Part shown: positions 11,641-24,793 of the stretch, in pieces
Numbering within the stretch: position 1 is the stretch's first letter
How the letters are laid out: each line of letters opens with the position of its first letter
Origin: Dillenia suffruticosa
Taxonomy: Eukaryota > Streptophyta > Magnoliopsida > Dilleniales > Dilleniaceae
Direction of reading: 5' to 3'
Assembly (NCBI GenBank): GCA_033439265.1
Contig: JAVTVX010000031.1
Span: 977,501 to 1,041,500 of the forward strand
Length of the DNA stretch: 64,000 nt
The notes under the pieces: model-generated
Told to the model about the DNA's origin: nothing
Databases searched by the model: none
What the model saw: only the letters and a program-made list of their open reading frames with translations
Position numbers and translations under genes: made by a program

Positions 11641-12239
11641 AAGAATGAAGTTACGAGGGCTTGGCCCTTGATAATGGGCCTAGGTTGATAATTCATATCG
11701 AATTCATCGAGTTCAATGCTCTATTTGATCAACCCGACCGAGGTATCCCTTTTTTGTAAGATTTGCTTTAACGATTGGTCAGTCAATACCATAATTGTGT
11801 ATGCTTGGAAGTATGGACGAAGGCGATGAGTTGCTATGATGAAAGCAAAGGCAATTTTCTCAATGGGCTTGAAGTTTACTTCTACCTCCCAGAGAACACG
11901 ATTGACATAATATACTGGCCTTTATATGTTAGTGTCTTGCCTTACTACTATATAATAAAGGGCATGGTTAGAGATAGAGGGATAGAGATAAAGATTCTCA
12001 CCGGAGGTAGGCCGAAAGAGCAGTGGCGGTGACGAAAGACATTCCTTAAGCTTATTAAAGGTGGCTTCATATTTGGTGGTCCACGCAAAATTTTGAGATT
12101 TTTTCAGGGTATCGAAGAAGGACTTGTACTTTTCTCTAACTTAAGACATGAATCCGTTTAAGGTGGCAATCCGTCCCGAAAGGTATTGCATTTCTTTTAG
12201 TGTTCTAGGCGGTGTCATGTCCATGATGGCTTGGATCTT

Positions 12240-12917
12240 TTATGGATTAGTCTCGATCCCCGTCTTTGTGATTAGAAAGCCAAGGAAATTACCCAATTTA
12301 ATCCCAAAAGTGCACTTTGCCGGATTGAGCCTCAAGTTGTAGTGCTCCAGTGTTCTGAAGGTTTCCTCTAAGTCTGCCACATAACCTTCTGGGTTGGTGT
12401 TTTTAACGAGCATGTCGTCCATGTAAACTTCTACATTCCTGCTGATCTACTCATTGAAGATTTTGTTGACCAATCTTTGAAAGGTCGCTCCTATATTTTT
12501 TAAGTCGAAGGACATGAAACAATAAGTACCAAATTTTATAATAAAGTTCGTCATCTGCTCATCCTCAAGGGCCATATGAATTTGGTTATAACTAGAATAC
12601 GCATCCATGAATCTTAAAAGCTGATAGCCTAAGGAGTTGTCCACGAGTTTATTGAGGAGCGGATAATTGTCCTTTGGGCAATCTTTATTGAGATTTGTAA
12701 AGTTGACGCACAATCTCTATTTGCCGTTGGCCTTCTTCTCCATGACTAAGTTGGCTAACCACTTCCGGTATTTCACCTCTCTAATGAAACCTACCGTAGG
12801 AAGCTTTTGTACTTCCTCTTGGATCGCTTGTTGGCATTTTAGCGTGAATATCCTTTTCTTTTGCTTCACAGGCTCACAGTTAAGTTCAACTGTCAGTGGC
12901 ATTCTTCGGGTGAGCAT
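12240..12917 (-). pseudogene. Reverse transcriptase of Tat element 1
   Basis: Three overlapping minus-strand frames together cover the RT core. They read VGFIREVKYRKWLANLV, then CVNFTNLNKDCPKDNYPL, then FMDAYSSYNQIHM, then YMDDMLVK and RLNPAKCTFGIKLGNFLGF. The catalytic YMDD motif at about 12432-12421 is intact, and the FMDAYS aspartate is kept. The frame is broken by stops near 12715 and 12440. The sequence type is that of Tat-lineage Gypsy elements. Confidence 0.92.
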
Positions 12918-13109
12918 GCAAAGACCTTATAATGGTGACGGAGGTATCTAATAATTTCCTGGCACAAATATGGTAGTAGATAGGCTCCAATTTGAACAGT
13001 TCAGTAATTGGAATCTCTTCCACCTCTTCAGATGGTTGGGGTTTCTTCATCGATGTTGGATCATCCTTGAACTCGGGCATTTCTATTGAAAGGTTTTCTT
13101 TGCTTCCCC

Positions 13110-13330
13110 TGGTGGAGGTAGTTGAGATATGGGACAATGTATTGGAACCACCTAAGGTTGTTAGTCTGTAGAGACAAAACCCATTTGTTGAAGAGCGCCC
13201 CATAAAGAAAATCATGGCCTATACCTTGATCGATGAGGATTCTCTTAACCGTGTACAACCCTATCTCCACTGTATTAACAAGTGGATCATGGCGATCTAG
13301 TAGAACTCTGATTAAGTTGTCATCATCAAA
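13110..13330 (-). pseudogene. Protease-like stretch of Tat element 1
   Basis: The minus strand reads PPFSFDDDNLIRV, then DPLVNTVEIG, then VKRILIDQGIGHDFLY. This matches the retropepsin region of Tat elements (usual VLVDxGSSxDILY), with DQG in place of the DxG active site. The open frame continues back through the PBS into the LTR (to 13459), so gag has been deleted. Confidence 0.75.
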
Positions 13331-13414
13331 ACTGAAAGGTGGCCTTTTCCTTTTTTGCGATATGATTGTGACGGTGATAGAGATTGGGGTTGAGAGTGAG
13401 TTTCTTCCTAACCT

Positions 13415-13436
13415 GAACCCATAGATGGCGCCAATC
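13415..13436 (-). other. Primer binding site of Tat element 1
   Basis: On the minus strand, just after the 5' LTR, the sequence reads TTGGCGCCATCTATGGGTTC. The same TGGCGCCATCTATGGG occurs at the equivalent position of the second Tat element (about 60575-60593). It resembles primer sites assigned to tRNA-Arg in this lineage. Confidence 0.8.
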
Positions 13437-14173
13437 TGATGGAGGTGGGTTTTCACCATAGATATCTTCTCTTCCTATTTGAGTAGGAGTCCTGAGTTAA
13501 GAGATGGTCCGAAGCTCTGTGAGAGATAAAACCTACAAATATCATCGAAGGGTGCTTCGGTGGGGAAGATTTCAATACTCAAGTCAGGAAGAGAGGTTTT
13601 TAGAATATGAAAAATAGACAGAGAAGAATCGTGTTTAAGCTCTGTGTTGCCGGTGTGTCTGATGTGTAGGGTTCTCGAAAACTTATCTAGGTGGTGGCCG
13701 ATGTTGTGCTTTTATGTTTGTCATCCTTGGAAAGTTCTATAGAGTGTTGGAGATACTGAAACCCCAGTTTCTTTGTAGGGAGATTGTTGAGAATCTCCAA
13801 GATCACCGAAACCATGGTCAAAAGTCTCTTAGAAATTTGCAATCTCATTGATTAAGAAAAGTCCCTATAGTCGTGGGAGTTTCATGCCTTATCAAGGGTG
13901 CCTGCTTACGCATGTTTTCTTGTTCCGCAAGGCTATTCTGAGGATGGGGAAAATCCTCATCCGTAAAGAAAAAGTTTGAATTTACTTAAAATTTTATTTT
14001 CTTTGTGGATTATCTCAAGTCATGTTTATCACGTGATCGAATGATTTATAATTGTAAGAAAAGTTTATTGAGAAACAAAATGATCGTGGATTAGAATGGC
14101 CAAAGGTGAGGTTCTAATCCCTTTGGTGATAGGCCTTGCCCTGGTACCATGGGCCTTAGGCTATGTATCATCA
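13437..14173 (-). repeat. LTR of Tat element 1 (5' LTR in element orientation)
   Basis: It begins TGATGG and ends ATCATCA on the plus strand, giving the short TG...CA inverted ends of an LTR. It matches 7489-8226 along its length and borders the PBS. Confidence 0.88.
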
Positions 14174-17100
14174 GATAACACTGAGTATGAAATGTTAATG
14201 AAGAGACAATAATTTACAAGAGTAAACTCAACCTTTACTTTTTCACTCAAATCAAATAAGGATTTTGCCCAGTGAGGCTTACAACCATTTCCAATGTTAT
14301 CGTTGCTAGGATCCCATGCTATCCCTGGTCGCCAGGTAAGAATTTTATACATATAGATGATATTTGATAATCCTAACTCCTCAGGGACTGAATTAGAAAT
14401 CAGGATAGCAACCTTAGACTTGTTTAGAACGATCGCAGAGAAAAATTGCCCATGTAGTTGTTCCCGAAATCAACATATTCACCCAAAAAACTGCCTCTTT
14501 TCTGCATGCAGACAGTAGTAAGTGTTGCAGACTGTAGTAACTGTTGTAGATACTAATAACTGCTATTGTCAATTGGCTAATGTTTGCACATGTTGCGTAG
14601 TGTGCAAGCTTTTTCCTTAGCCTACCAACAAACTTGAGCTTGCATAGTTTGGCCAACATGTTGCCATGATTCAATGACCTCAAGCTTGTTCAAGACCTTA
14701 GGATTGACCACCAATAAGCGTAACATGCCAAATAACTGCCACCCTCAAGAGACTGCACCTGAAATATACAACCCGCATTACTTTCTCCTTGAATCATCGC
14801 AGGGTGTCAAGCAACTTGTTGGATTGGAGCACGTATTTCTATTATCCCCAAGTCCATGTTTGCCATAATCCCATCTAGCATGCTCCCGGCATGCTATTAC
14901 CAAGTTTTGCTGCCGCACCTTGCCCTCGTGTGTGCACAATAATTGTGACTTCATCATGCAACCAAAGTATCAAGGGTATTACATATGAAGGTTAGCCGGT
15001 CTTGCAAACTTCAACATAGCAATTGATTGTTCACTCAAATGGTGCAATATATGGGGTGCACGTTCGTAATTAAATCTACTTCATTACATGGTGCCTGTGC
15101 TTTAGCTAAAAAATGTCGGTTCTGTCAGATAGGATCCCTTTTTTCTTCTCTTTACAACACTCCTCACGAGGGACGTGACTGACTTCTATTTTGATGATTT
15201 AAGCAGCTGCCATTGGCTTGTAACGGCAGTGATTTTACAATCTAATTTCTTTGGGTGGGAATGTTTGATTACCGGCTTAATAGGAAAATATTGATTTTTT
15301 GTTAAAATTTAACCTTTTTCTTTCTTTCTTTCTTTTTTAATTTCCATTAATTACATATAAATATTTGTAATCATTTCATATCATTAAAAGAGATTGAATA
15401 CAAGAAAATTTGTATTTATGAGTGAGAGTACTAATCTACAACTTTCAATCATATGGGAAAAGGAGACCGAGTACAAGAAAAATTAGAATAATAAGTGGGA
15501 TCATTAATTTAGAATTATTTATTCATGCTGTAGTCGTGACCGATTGATGTGGGACAAATATATATATATGTTACTAATATTCTGCGAGTATAATGATAAG
15601 TGTATTAAAATTTTTTAATTAAAATTTTAAATTTAAGTTTTAAAAATAGAGGTCTAATCTTCTCACAATTAAGAATTGGAAGGGCATTCTAATAACATTT
15701 TGGGTTATCAAATGGGTTTATGTCGTAGATTGTAATTCCTATTGCAAAAAAATAAAGATAAAGAATACACAAAATCTTTTTTTTTTTTTTTTTTTTTTTG
15801 TTCATAATGAGATTCGAATCTGAGTTTATTATAAAAGTGAAGGGATTGATGCTATTTGAATCGATGCCCATCGGCAGAATACTCAAAATCCTGATTGTGG
15901 CGTAGGGCCACCAAATTGGATGTGTCATGTTTCGAAGTAAGAGTGAACAGGTCATGCCTTTTGCTGCTTTAGGATGTGGGCCTTTTGATAATTTGTCTCC
16001 TCCTATCCTATAGGCCCATTTATATAGGGTCTTCTTGGGCTTGTTCTCTAAAGCAGACTCTCAGTCAATGGCAATGAGTTTTCAAAGAAAAATTACATCC
16101 TAATTAATTATGTTATATATAACTCGTATTTTAGGTTATTTATAAATTACTTACTATTTGAAATGGTTTGAAAATATATTAAGGTGACGCTAATATAGTT
16201 CTAGTGTGACACGATTGATGGTTGAGATAAATCATGTATGCGTAAATTTATTTAATCAAAATTTCGAATTCAAATTTTGAAAATAAAAAAATAGGTATTT
16301 GAAGAGTCAACTCTTTAATTGATTCTTACAATTGTTAGAATCAAATTAATAAAATTTTTTAATACCCGTAATCAAGTTAAAAAAAAAATTTGATAGTTAT
16401 ATATATATATTTTTTTGGAACAAAAATTGATAGTTATATGAAATGATCAAACCCCATTAATAATAATAGCTTAAAAATAATCTTAAAAGCAGAAGATTCA
16501 TTTCAATATGACAGGCTCTGCCGTAAACATGTTTGCCATGGTCATGAAGCTACCATGTTAGATTATGAAGCTCATGATTAGAACCCTTTAAATATCCACA
16601 GCATAGGAAACATTGATAGGACATGGGCACGTTGGAGGGGACCTCTCAGCCCTCAATCATAAAAATTGGTGCCATGCCAACCTTGCTAATAGTAGACCAT
16701 AGTTTTCTGGGGTCCATTTTAGTTTTGCTTAGTGGCATTCACAAGCCATAACCATGTGATTAGGGAGATTTTTTGATTTTAAGTTTGTTTTTATCTCAAA
16801 GAAAAGTCATCTCCTTTCTTTACTTCTCCTTAGGACTACTATTGTCCTGTCATGCGATGAACATTAGTGAAATTTTCAATAGATTTGTCAACTATTCACA
16901 TTGAAATAAATCGTCCTCGCACCATTGCTAACATCTCACTGTAGTCTATCTTCCTTTATTTTTTTTTAATTTTTATATATAAGGATATTCAAATTCAAAA
17001 TTTATATAAGAAAAAAGAGGATGGTGTCAGTTAAATTATAGTTTATTAGTACAGTCTATCCTCTCATGTCAAATCGCATTTTGGTACAAATTCTACAAAA

Positions 17101-17316
17101 TTTTTTGGCAAAATTAAGAATTTAGATAAAAAGAAAATGTTAATAAGCTTTCTAATTATTTTTAAGGGTAAGAGGCATAGAAATAATAACATATTTAATG
17201 TTGAGGATATCGCTTTTTTATTGGGAAATTTTGGAATATATTTAGGACAAAATTGCCCTTTATGCCATTTGATATTTTTCCAACCCTTTGAAGGACCAAT
17301 AATGGCAGACTTGCGG

Positions 17317-17317
<1 letters not shown>
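14174..17317. other. AT-rich spacer without a recognised gene
   Basis: Apart from a T-run at about 15778-15799 and AT-rich low-complexity DNA, nothing is supported. A minus-strand open stretch at 14179-14330 (GIAWDPSNDNIGNGCKPHWAK) looks exon-like but matches nothing I recognise. Confidence 0.4.

Positions 17318-17363
<46 letters not shown>
17318..17363. repeat. CA dinucleotide microsatellite
   Basis: About 23 CA units without interruption, followed by a short TATATATATA run. It creates the spurious ORFs in this stretch on both strands. Confidence 0.95.
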
Positions 17364-17364
<1 letters not shown>

Positions 17365-19680
17365 TTGTATATATATATTAAGGGCATTTGGTTATGTAAT
17401 ATTATTCTAATCCGGAAAAGTAAATTTAATATTAAATTATCTCAAACCTCAATTACCATTTTTTTTCTTTTTTATTTATATTACTTGTGAAAATAAAAAT
17501 CTTTATATATAAAGATAAAGAGAATTGTTTTATGAAGCAAATATAATTATTTATATTAAGACAGAGATGAATAAATAACAAGAAACTATGGTATGGCTAT
17601 TGCTTGCAAAACCACCAGAATCACAACCAATTTTATCAAACCCTAGCAAGAATCTACAAGACTATCAAGACAGAGATGAATAAATCTCAAAGCTTCGTAA
17701 GAGTAAAAAATTATGGTTAAGCATTACAATCACAGAAATCAAACCCTTATTCTAAGGGTGTTATGGTAAAAAACATGCTATGGTTTCATCACAACTCTAG
17801 ATTACAACTTAGTTTTTCATGAAATTGGAAAGGTACAACAAAGAATAAGGAATTGCTAAGATTGCTATGATCTTCACTCTTCTTCTTCTTTGTTGATTCG
17901 ATGAAGTCTTCTAATCCTTTGCATCTCCAAATTCACACCGGGGGTTTTTGTGGTTAATCTAATGATTATGATCATTTTTGTGAATTACATGTTTCTGTTA
18001 TTTCCTTTATTTTTTTGGTCCCTAGATTTAATCCACCACCGAATATCCAGAGTTTTGTTCCGACTGAATTCAGCCGAGCTGCTGTCGGGTCCCAATCAAG
18101 AGGGAGTTCACCCAACGTCGTTTTTGTCACTACTAAAACTTGAATCCGGGTTCTTGATGTGGGGTACTAATACCCTTCCCACTAAACCAACGAAACTGGT
18201 TTTCCTTTATATCCATAGGTTTTCACATTGTAAACATTATGTATTGGTGCAAGCTTTAGACATGCACCAGACGCCTGTGAATTGCAAATCAATCCTTACA
18301 GTAAAATGTGGAAAAATTTTAGGACTTGCATGCCAAGCCTTTGCTCTAGGCAATGGAAATCTTACGAGGGAACCTAGGCCTTCACTGTGGTTGGGCCTAT
18401 ACGAAAATCACAATCATAGGACTTCGAAAAACAACTAAAACGTTGTTGGAATTTGAACAATGCATGGTAATAACATTTTATCACTGCCGTGATGTGTTTG
18501 TGCACTTAGTTTTCAAACTTAGGGTATGCACTTCGTACTGTAATCCCCCTTCCAAAAATATTTTTTAGCTTGATATCTAATACCCACGTGAAGGCAAAAA
18601 CTCAATACAAATATAGTAGACTTCAGTATTGCATACGCAGTTAAGGTGGAGGTGTCCCTCTCTTTTTGAATCTAACGGATCGATATTTAAAATTATATTC
18701 TGATTAATTCGACTTAACTTATTTTCAAACTCCCTATAGGAGAGAGTTCTCCAACATAATTCTTTTTATTCCCAAAATTTGAATCCAAATTTTGATTAAA
18801 AGATTTAACATTTTTTTCATTAAATCAATTGTTCATTGATCTCTCACTCCCCCCTTTATCTGATCTTTCTTTCTTTGTAGCCCCATCTGGCTTAAGTGAA
18901 GTTTCAACACTTTTCAATGTGTTTTGCAGGATTTCAAGTATGAATCTCACCACCGGCTACAAGACGACATCTTACTTCAACAAGATAGAGCTTTTTTCAG
19001 TACTTTACTATTACCTGAATCATGAAATGTTTCATTAATGTAAATCATAGAATACAACCATGAAGAAGCCATGTAACCTTAGGGGACAATATCAGATCAT
19101 TAGGAACATTAGATAAACCTTTTTTTTTTCTTTCTTGGTGACGAGAAAGTGGGTCTAATGTTGACTCGAAGATCAATCACACCTCACATTCGCTTTCTAA
19201 ATCCAACAGCAACCCAGCCACTCAACTTGCCGAAACGAGAAAAAAGCACATGCACTGTTTACGCTTTTGCAAGTTGGTCTATCATCCCCCCCCCGGCGGG
19301 TGGGGGGAGTTATTCCTATATTATATAGGATCTTTTCTAGAGAACAGAGTTCTTGTTTCATGTGCATCGTAACCATTTTTCTTGATACTGGGCAACACTG
19401 ATATATATATATATATATATATATTTGTTCTTTCTTTCTTAGAGGCAACAAGAAATAATACTACTACAGCAATAACAATAACCACCACCACCACCACCAC
19501 TTGAGCCTTAATGCCAAATCATTAACAAGAAATAATAAGTAAACAAAATTATTATTTAAGCAAAATTTATAAATTCATCTCAATTGTAAGTAAATAGAAA
19601 CTTTATATTCTAACTTTGGTGAAAAAAGTAATATAATCAAACCAAGGTAGCAAGTGCCATATTTCGTATCAAGAAAAAAA
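17364..19680. other. Spacer without a recognised gene
   Basis: No coding exon is seen. The motif AGACAGAGATGAATAAAT occurs at about 17561 and 17670. A dispersed repeat copy lies at about 18668-18812. A TA run (about 19399-19424) and short CAC repeats (about 19482-19500) are present. Confidence 0.4.
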
Positions 19681-19709
19681 TGCGGATACGGTCGAATGGT
19701 AAAATACTT

Positions 19710-20460
19710 GATGTGGATTTTGAGTATTATGAAATAAAAAAAAATAAAAATGAACGCAATACAGGGAGAGAAATTTTAGAGATAATAATATTCTTTTCTC
19801 TTGATATTGCACAAATAAAATTACAAGGAGACTTAATATAGACATTTGAAAAGAACACAAGAAGTCACTCTAATTAAGTGGGACAAATTAAGAGTAATAC
19901 AATGAATAGCCACATTCCTTAAATGAAGTAATTCAAAAGTCAAGAGTTACCTAGAAAACCAAAAAAACCAATAGTTATCCTAACACATATTAAACATGTG
20001 TTACTTTTAGATATCTATTCAAATTTTCAAAAATTTATAATACTCATTCTTGAATATGTCTATTGTAAAAGAAATATATTTTATTAAAATTTTACTAGAA
20101 AAAACTTAATTTGACAAAAAAGGAAAAAAAAAAGTGCATCTTTCTTTATACATATGATTTTCATATAAAACTCCCCTCATAATAGCGTCACTTAATATCT
20201 TTAAAGTATCGCATTTAAATTTTGTGAACCATTTTCTCAAATATTGTAATATAAAATGCCTTTGTAAACAAATATGTGGAATTGTTATTTGATCGAATTT
20301 TCTAGATATTAATATACCCACTTTGTGGTAGATTATATGTGAAAAATAACTTCGGAAAGATTTTTTGTTCTATCACCTTTGATGTATCCTGCCTTTAATT
20401 GGATTATACATACCGCATTATCTTCATGTAATATTGTTGGAGTTTTCTTGTTATTAGGCA
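19710..20460 (-). repeat. Copia 3' end, copy 2 (RNase H end + LTR)
   Basis: It aligns along about 750 bp with 20505-21235, sharing for example ATGAATAG, GAGAAATTTTAGAGA, TATGCCTTTGTAAACAAATATG-type and AATATTGTTGGA segments. It lacks the RT part found upstream of the other copy. Confidence 0.75.
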
Positions 20461-20504
20461 AATCATATGATTCTTGGATATGATGCCTACTATTGGATTA
20501 AATG

Positions 20505-21235
20505 CCTAGTATTGTAAAAGTATTATGAAATCAAAAAATAAAAATGAACATAATGTAAAGAGAGAAATTTTAGAGAGAATAATATTTTTTTTCTCTTCAT
20601 ATTGTACCGATGAAGTTACAAGGGGTCCACATATAGACACTTGAAAGAAACAAAAGAAGTCACACTAATTAACCGTGACAAATTAAGAATCATACAATGA
20701 ATAGTCATATTCATTAAGCGTAACAATTCAAAAATCAAGAGTCACCTAGAAAACCAAAAGTTAATAGTCATTCTATGGATATGCATTCAAATTCTCTAAA
20801 ATTTATAATATTTGTCCGTGAATATTAATTGTATAAGAAATATATTTCATTAATATCTTATTAGGAAAAAACCTAGTTAGACAAAAAACCCTTAATTAAG
20901 GAAAAAAGAGTACATCATTCTTTATACATATAATTTTTATACAATGCTCCCCTCATAATGGCATCACTTAATATCTTTAAAGCGTTACATTCTAATCTTT
21001 TGAACCATTTTTTCAAATATTATAGAGCATAATGCCTTTGTAAACAAATATGCAAAATTATTATTTGATCAAATTTTCTAGATATTAATATCTCCACGTT
21101 ATAGTAGAACATGCATGAAAAATAATTTTGTAGAAATATGTTTTGTTCTATCACCTTTAATGCATCCACTCTTTAGTTGGACTATACATGCTGCATTATC
21201 ATCATGTAATATTGTTGGAATTTTTTTTTCTTGTA
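20505..21235 (-). repeat. Copia 3' end, copy 1 (RNase H end + LTR)
   Basis: Direct-repeat partner of 19710-20460. It is contiguous with the RT remnant at 21530-21900, so it marks the end of the longer element. Confidence 0.75.
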
Positions 21236-21900
21236 GACTGATCACATGATTCTTGAATATGATTGGTTATTGATCTAAACCATACATTCATGACTTGTTT
21301 CATGAATTGCTAATATTTCAATATGATTAAAAAATGTGTCACTTATAATTTGCTTCATAAATTTTCAAGATATAGTTGTACCACTACATGTAAATATATA
21401 AATTGTTTGAGATCAACTTTGTGTAAATTAGATAAATATCTTGCATATGTATATTTAACTCATCGTGCATTTGATTCATTTGAATAAAATAAATCCATTT
21501 TAATTGTTTCTTGGAGATATTATAGAATATGTCTAACTTCGTTCCAATGTTTCTGGTTAGAGCGAAACTATATTTTACTAATAAGTATACAATAAAAGTT
21601 ATATTAGATCAAGTATTGTTAGCAAAATATATCAAGGCACCAATTGCATTAAATATCGTAATTCAGGACCAAAAATTTCTTCACCCTTTTCCCGAGGTCA
21701 AAAGGGATCTTTTTATATATCAAGTGATCGAACTACCATTGTAGTAGTTAATGGATAGAATTTATCTATATTAAATCATTGCGAAAGTTTCTCAATATAA
21801 ATAAACTGATAGATAAAAATTCTGCCTTTCAAATACTTAAACTATAGGTTGAGACAGTTTTTTTTTTTTCAAGTTCTTTAAGACAAACTATATTATAAGC

Positions 21901-24396
21901 AGCTTAATTATATTTCAATATTTTTTTGAATATAAGATATAAAAACTTATAAGGTTCAAAACACTTTATAAATTTTAGAAATTTATAATCTATTCAAAAT
22001 AATTTTAGCGTAGTACCATCTAAATAGTTAATACAAAAATTTCTTTCTTTTCTTTCTATTTTTGGTTGGTTTTGTTCGTAATAATTATGTGGTTATAATT
22101 TCAACATTACATGCGATAAATTATCGAAGACAATTTCTTTAAAATTGTCTTAACCATGACTATTGCATCTTTTCTCACTCACCATTGTTGTTTTCTTCTA
22201 AAGGACTTATTTGAGAAAGTTGATCTTTTGTTCGGTTAAATTTTAGTATAATTTCTTAATGCAAAAATTGTTGATATAATAGTAATTTTAGGCTTTTTAT
22301 GAAACATTAATTTATATTTCTAAAATTTTATACTTTTAATTAAAATATTTTAAGTAGAATAATATAAAATGAAAATAAATTTACATAAATTAAGATGAAA
22401 AGAGGTTTTGTTGAAGGTTCCAAATTTTCATCTTCTTCCTGGTCTTAAAAAAGAGTACCTCAACAATGTTGACCTCTAACATCAAAGAGAGCATGAAATG
22501 AATGAGCTCTCCTCATTTTGCCCATTGGATTCCCAACCCATTTTCCCTAGATTGCATCACATGACACAGTGTTTGTCCGTGCCAAGTATATATCATCATG
22601 TTCACAAATCAGAGATTAGAGAGAAAACATGGAAACTGAAGTAATAAATCTAGACCATTTCTTAGCAGTAGCCTAACCTTATCCCTATCTATCTACAGAA
22701 ATTGTGCACTTTAATAAAATAATATTAGTGGGTCCATGGATATAGGAGGACAAAATAAAAACAATAAAAAAGAGCCAATTTTAATGAATAAGAGAAAGAG
22801 TGATAGACGGTGAGAAAAACGTTAAATCACCTGATCAAGATTTGGATTAAAATTTTTGACAATGAAATGAATTTTGTTGAGAGAGCTCCCTCCGAAAGGG
22901 ATCAGATTAATCAAAATATGACTTCAAATACTGGTTAGTGAGAAAGTATTCCATGACATTAGAGAGAGAGAGAGAGAGAGAGAACCCTAATTTGGACCAC
23001 TTTATTTAGAACCACCCACCACACCAACCTTAATGACATGTTTGAGCAAAATCACAAGGCAAAGCCATGTGAGGCCATCCATTAATCAAAGTATAAAAAT
23101 TAAAGTGTGTGGTCCTTTTTCTCCATTAGGGCTTTGTCTGTATGTCATTGTTTGTCAACCCCATTAGACATCCAAGGACAGAAGAACCACCCAAAGCTAG
23201 AGACAAAAGGATGCCCTCAACTGATTCCCCCAACCTGGCCAATACATAGACTCTTCATATATATGAAAATAATGTGACATTCCATTCTTATTTTTCTTCT
23301 TCTTTTTTATGAATATTGAACAATTGTGGATCTATCCTTGTAATTATGGAATAGTCTGTTGTTTGTTGGATTTATACAGAGAAGAGAAGAAGCTAGCAAT
23401 GGGTGAAATCAAATTATTGGTTATAAGATATTCCATCTAACTTTAGTGTAATCCGTAATTTAGTGATTGTGAAAATTAGAAAATTATCATTAGACATAGA
23501 TATTGAATTTAAAAAGAATTATTAAAATTAAAAATATCAAAACTACGAAATATAATAAGATTTTTTTGAACAAGAGTTGATCACTTTTTTAATTCTATTT
23601 TTGTGCCCATAGTTTTATAAAAATGGCCGGCCAAAATGGTAAGGGCCGTAAATGTCATCCCTTGACCACTTGGACAAGGGGCTCATCTGTTGATCCCCGG
23701 AGGGCATTGCCCTCCAGCACACCAAAACACACAATTTTATTTATCAAAACTTAATTGATTTAATGACTAAATACTCTAATTTTTTTTTTTTATAAAAAAA
23801 GATTTAAAAAATTTAATCAGAAATTTTAGGTTTTATTAAAAAAAATAGATATCAGAAATTTTGTTTTTAAAAAAGATTTAAATTAAATTTAGTCAGATTT
23901 ATAACGATAATTTATTAAAAAAAATGTCACGAGAACTAGGAATTTCAATATATATTTTCCTTTTTAATTTTATCAATTTGACACGAAATTAGAGGTGGAG
24001 ATTAGCGCAACTCATTGACTTGCAAATTGCAAGAAACATGGAAGACTTGCTGTGATTAGTTTGACACCCCCTTGTTTAAATATTATCTTTTAAAGAAAAA
24101 TAGAGTAAATTAGAAGTAAAGTAATATTATTCAAATTTTTTTAAAAAAATAATAATTAAAATCAAGATTTAATGTGCCACCATTTTATTATAGCAGTGAA
24201 GTAAAAATTTTTATCATGTCATTTTCTATAATTGTGAAATTATTACTTGAATATTATTTTGGTTACTAAGAATTCTGTTTCTCCAAAAAACAATTATTTC
24301 AAAATTGTTCAAATTTATTTCCATATGGAATATATTAAATTAATTAAAATACCTTTTTTTCTTTATTTTGGTATACGTTCACTGGATCAGATTGAC

Positions 24397-24437
<41 letters not shown>

Positions 24438-24550
24438 TGATTAAAGGGTCAATGTCAATAGCTGGAAGGAAAGCACCAAAACACAAAACCATTAAAAATG
24501 CTATGTATGACACGGTACCAGAAACAAAGCTGTGACAGTGAGGGTGAAGA
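21901..24550. other. AT-rich spacer upstream of the MIR167 gene
   Basis: No exon is seen. It contains a dispersed repeat copy (about 22825-22950), a GA run (about 22961-22982), a second GA run (about 24400-24434) and the hairpin GGAGGGCA-T-TGCCCTCC at about 23699-23715. Sequences near the right end may be part of the MIR167 promoter. Confidence 0.45.
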
Positions 24551-24560
24551 AGAGGTGCAT

Positions 24561-24569
24561 TTATATAGA
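24561..24569 (+). promoter_or_regulatory. Probable TATA box of the MIR167 gene
   Basis: TTATATAGA lies about 230 bp upstream of the miRNA. Plant MIR genes are transcribed by RNA polymerase II from TATA-type promoters. A start site near 24595 is inference. A second TATATATATA at about 24917 lies inside the hairpin loop and is less likely to be the promoter. Confidence 0.45.
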
Positions 24570-24674
24570 TTTGGAGGAACAGGAGAAAGATAGCCTGGAG
24601 AGATAGATAGATAGTCACGAGGGTCTTCCTTGCCTGCAAGAAACATGCATGCCTCGCGAAGCACCTCTCTCTCT

Positions 24675-24706
24675 CTCTCAAAAAAAAAAAAAAAAAAAAA
24701 AAAAAA
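24675..24706. repeat. CT microsatellite followed by an A-run
   Basis: CTCTCTCTCTCTC followed by about 26 A residues, between the putative TATA box and the MIR167 hairpin. It is probably in the 5' part of the primary transcript. Confidence 0.9.
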
Positions 24707-24793
24707 GAAACAGCCAGCGTCTTTTTCTTTTTGTTCATTCTTCAGTACTACGTCATGTGGCGACTTTACACCATTAATGTTGGTTTGAGAGGT

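Larger units (their letters stand above)
7489..14173 (-). mobile_element. Ty3/Gypsy LTR retrotransposon, Tat lineage, degenerate (element 1)
   Basis: Two LTRs of about 737 bp (7489-8226 and 13437-14173) bracket a minus-strand internal region. On the minus strand the order is LTR, PBS (13415-13435), a protease-like stretch, RT, RNase H, integrase, a 56-bp tandem array, then PPT (8227-8242) and LTR. LTR ends are TGATG...CATCA in the right copy; in the left copy the first T is C. Flanking five-base direct repeats are GAAAA (7484-7488) and GATAA (14174-14178), so the target duplication has one mismatch. Gag is missing: protease-like coding begins almost at the PBS. Many stops and frameshifts show an old, inactive copy. 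Confidence 0.88.
19690..21900 (-). mobile_element. Copia retrotransposon relic with a tandemly duplicated 3' end
   Basis: On the minus strand, 21850-21530 reads FKYLKGRIF, then YPLTTTMVVRSLDI, then KDPF and GEEIFGPELRYL, matching the end of Copia RT and its connection to RNase H (usual TPMVVRSLDVxKDPFRP and ILGPEVPYL). Further down, 21160-20950 keeps the RNase H end (DNLxxLFTKALxTxxFEK type) and a GAGGGGAGC polypurine tract at about 20945. An LTR-like stretch follows to about 20505. The RNase H end, PPT and LTR are then repeated at 20460-19690. Stops are frequent, so it is inactive. Confidence 0.75.

Noticed and set aside
14161..14683. Exon-like minus-strand frames (GIAWDPSNDNIGNGCKPHWAK and a longer frame at 14414-14683)
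   Set aside because: The composition looks protein-like and possible splice signals exist, but I recognise no family and find no partner exons. Left unannotated.
17064..17490. ORFs on both strands over the CA repeat
   Set aside because: Open only because the CA/GT run encodes alternating residues in every frame.
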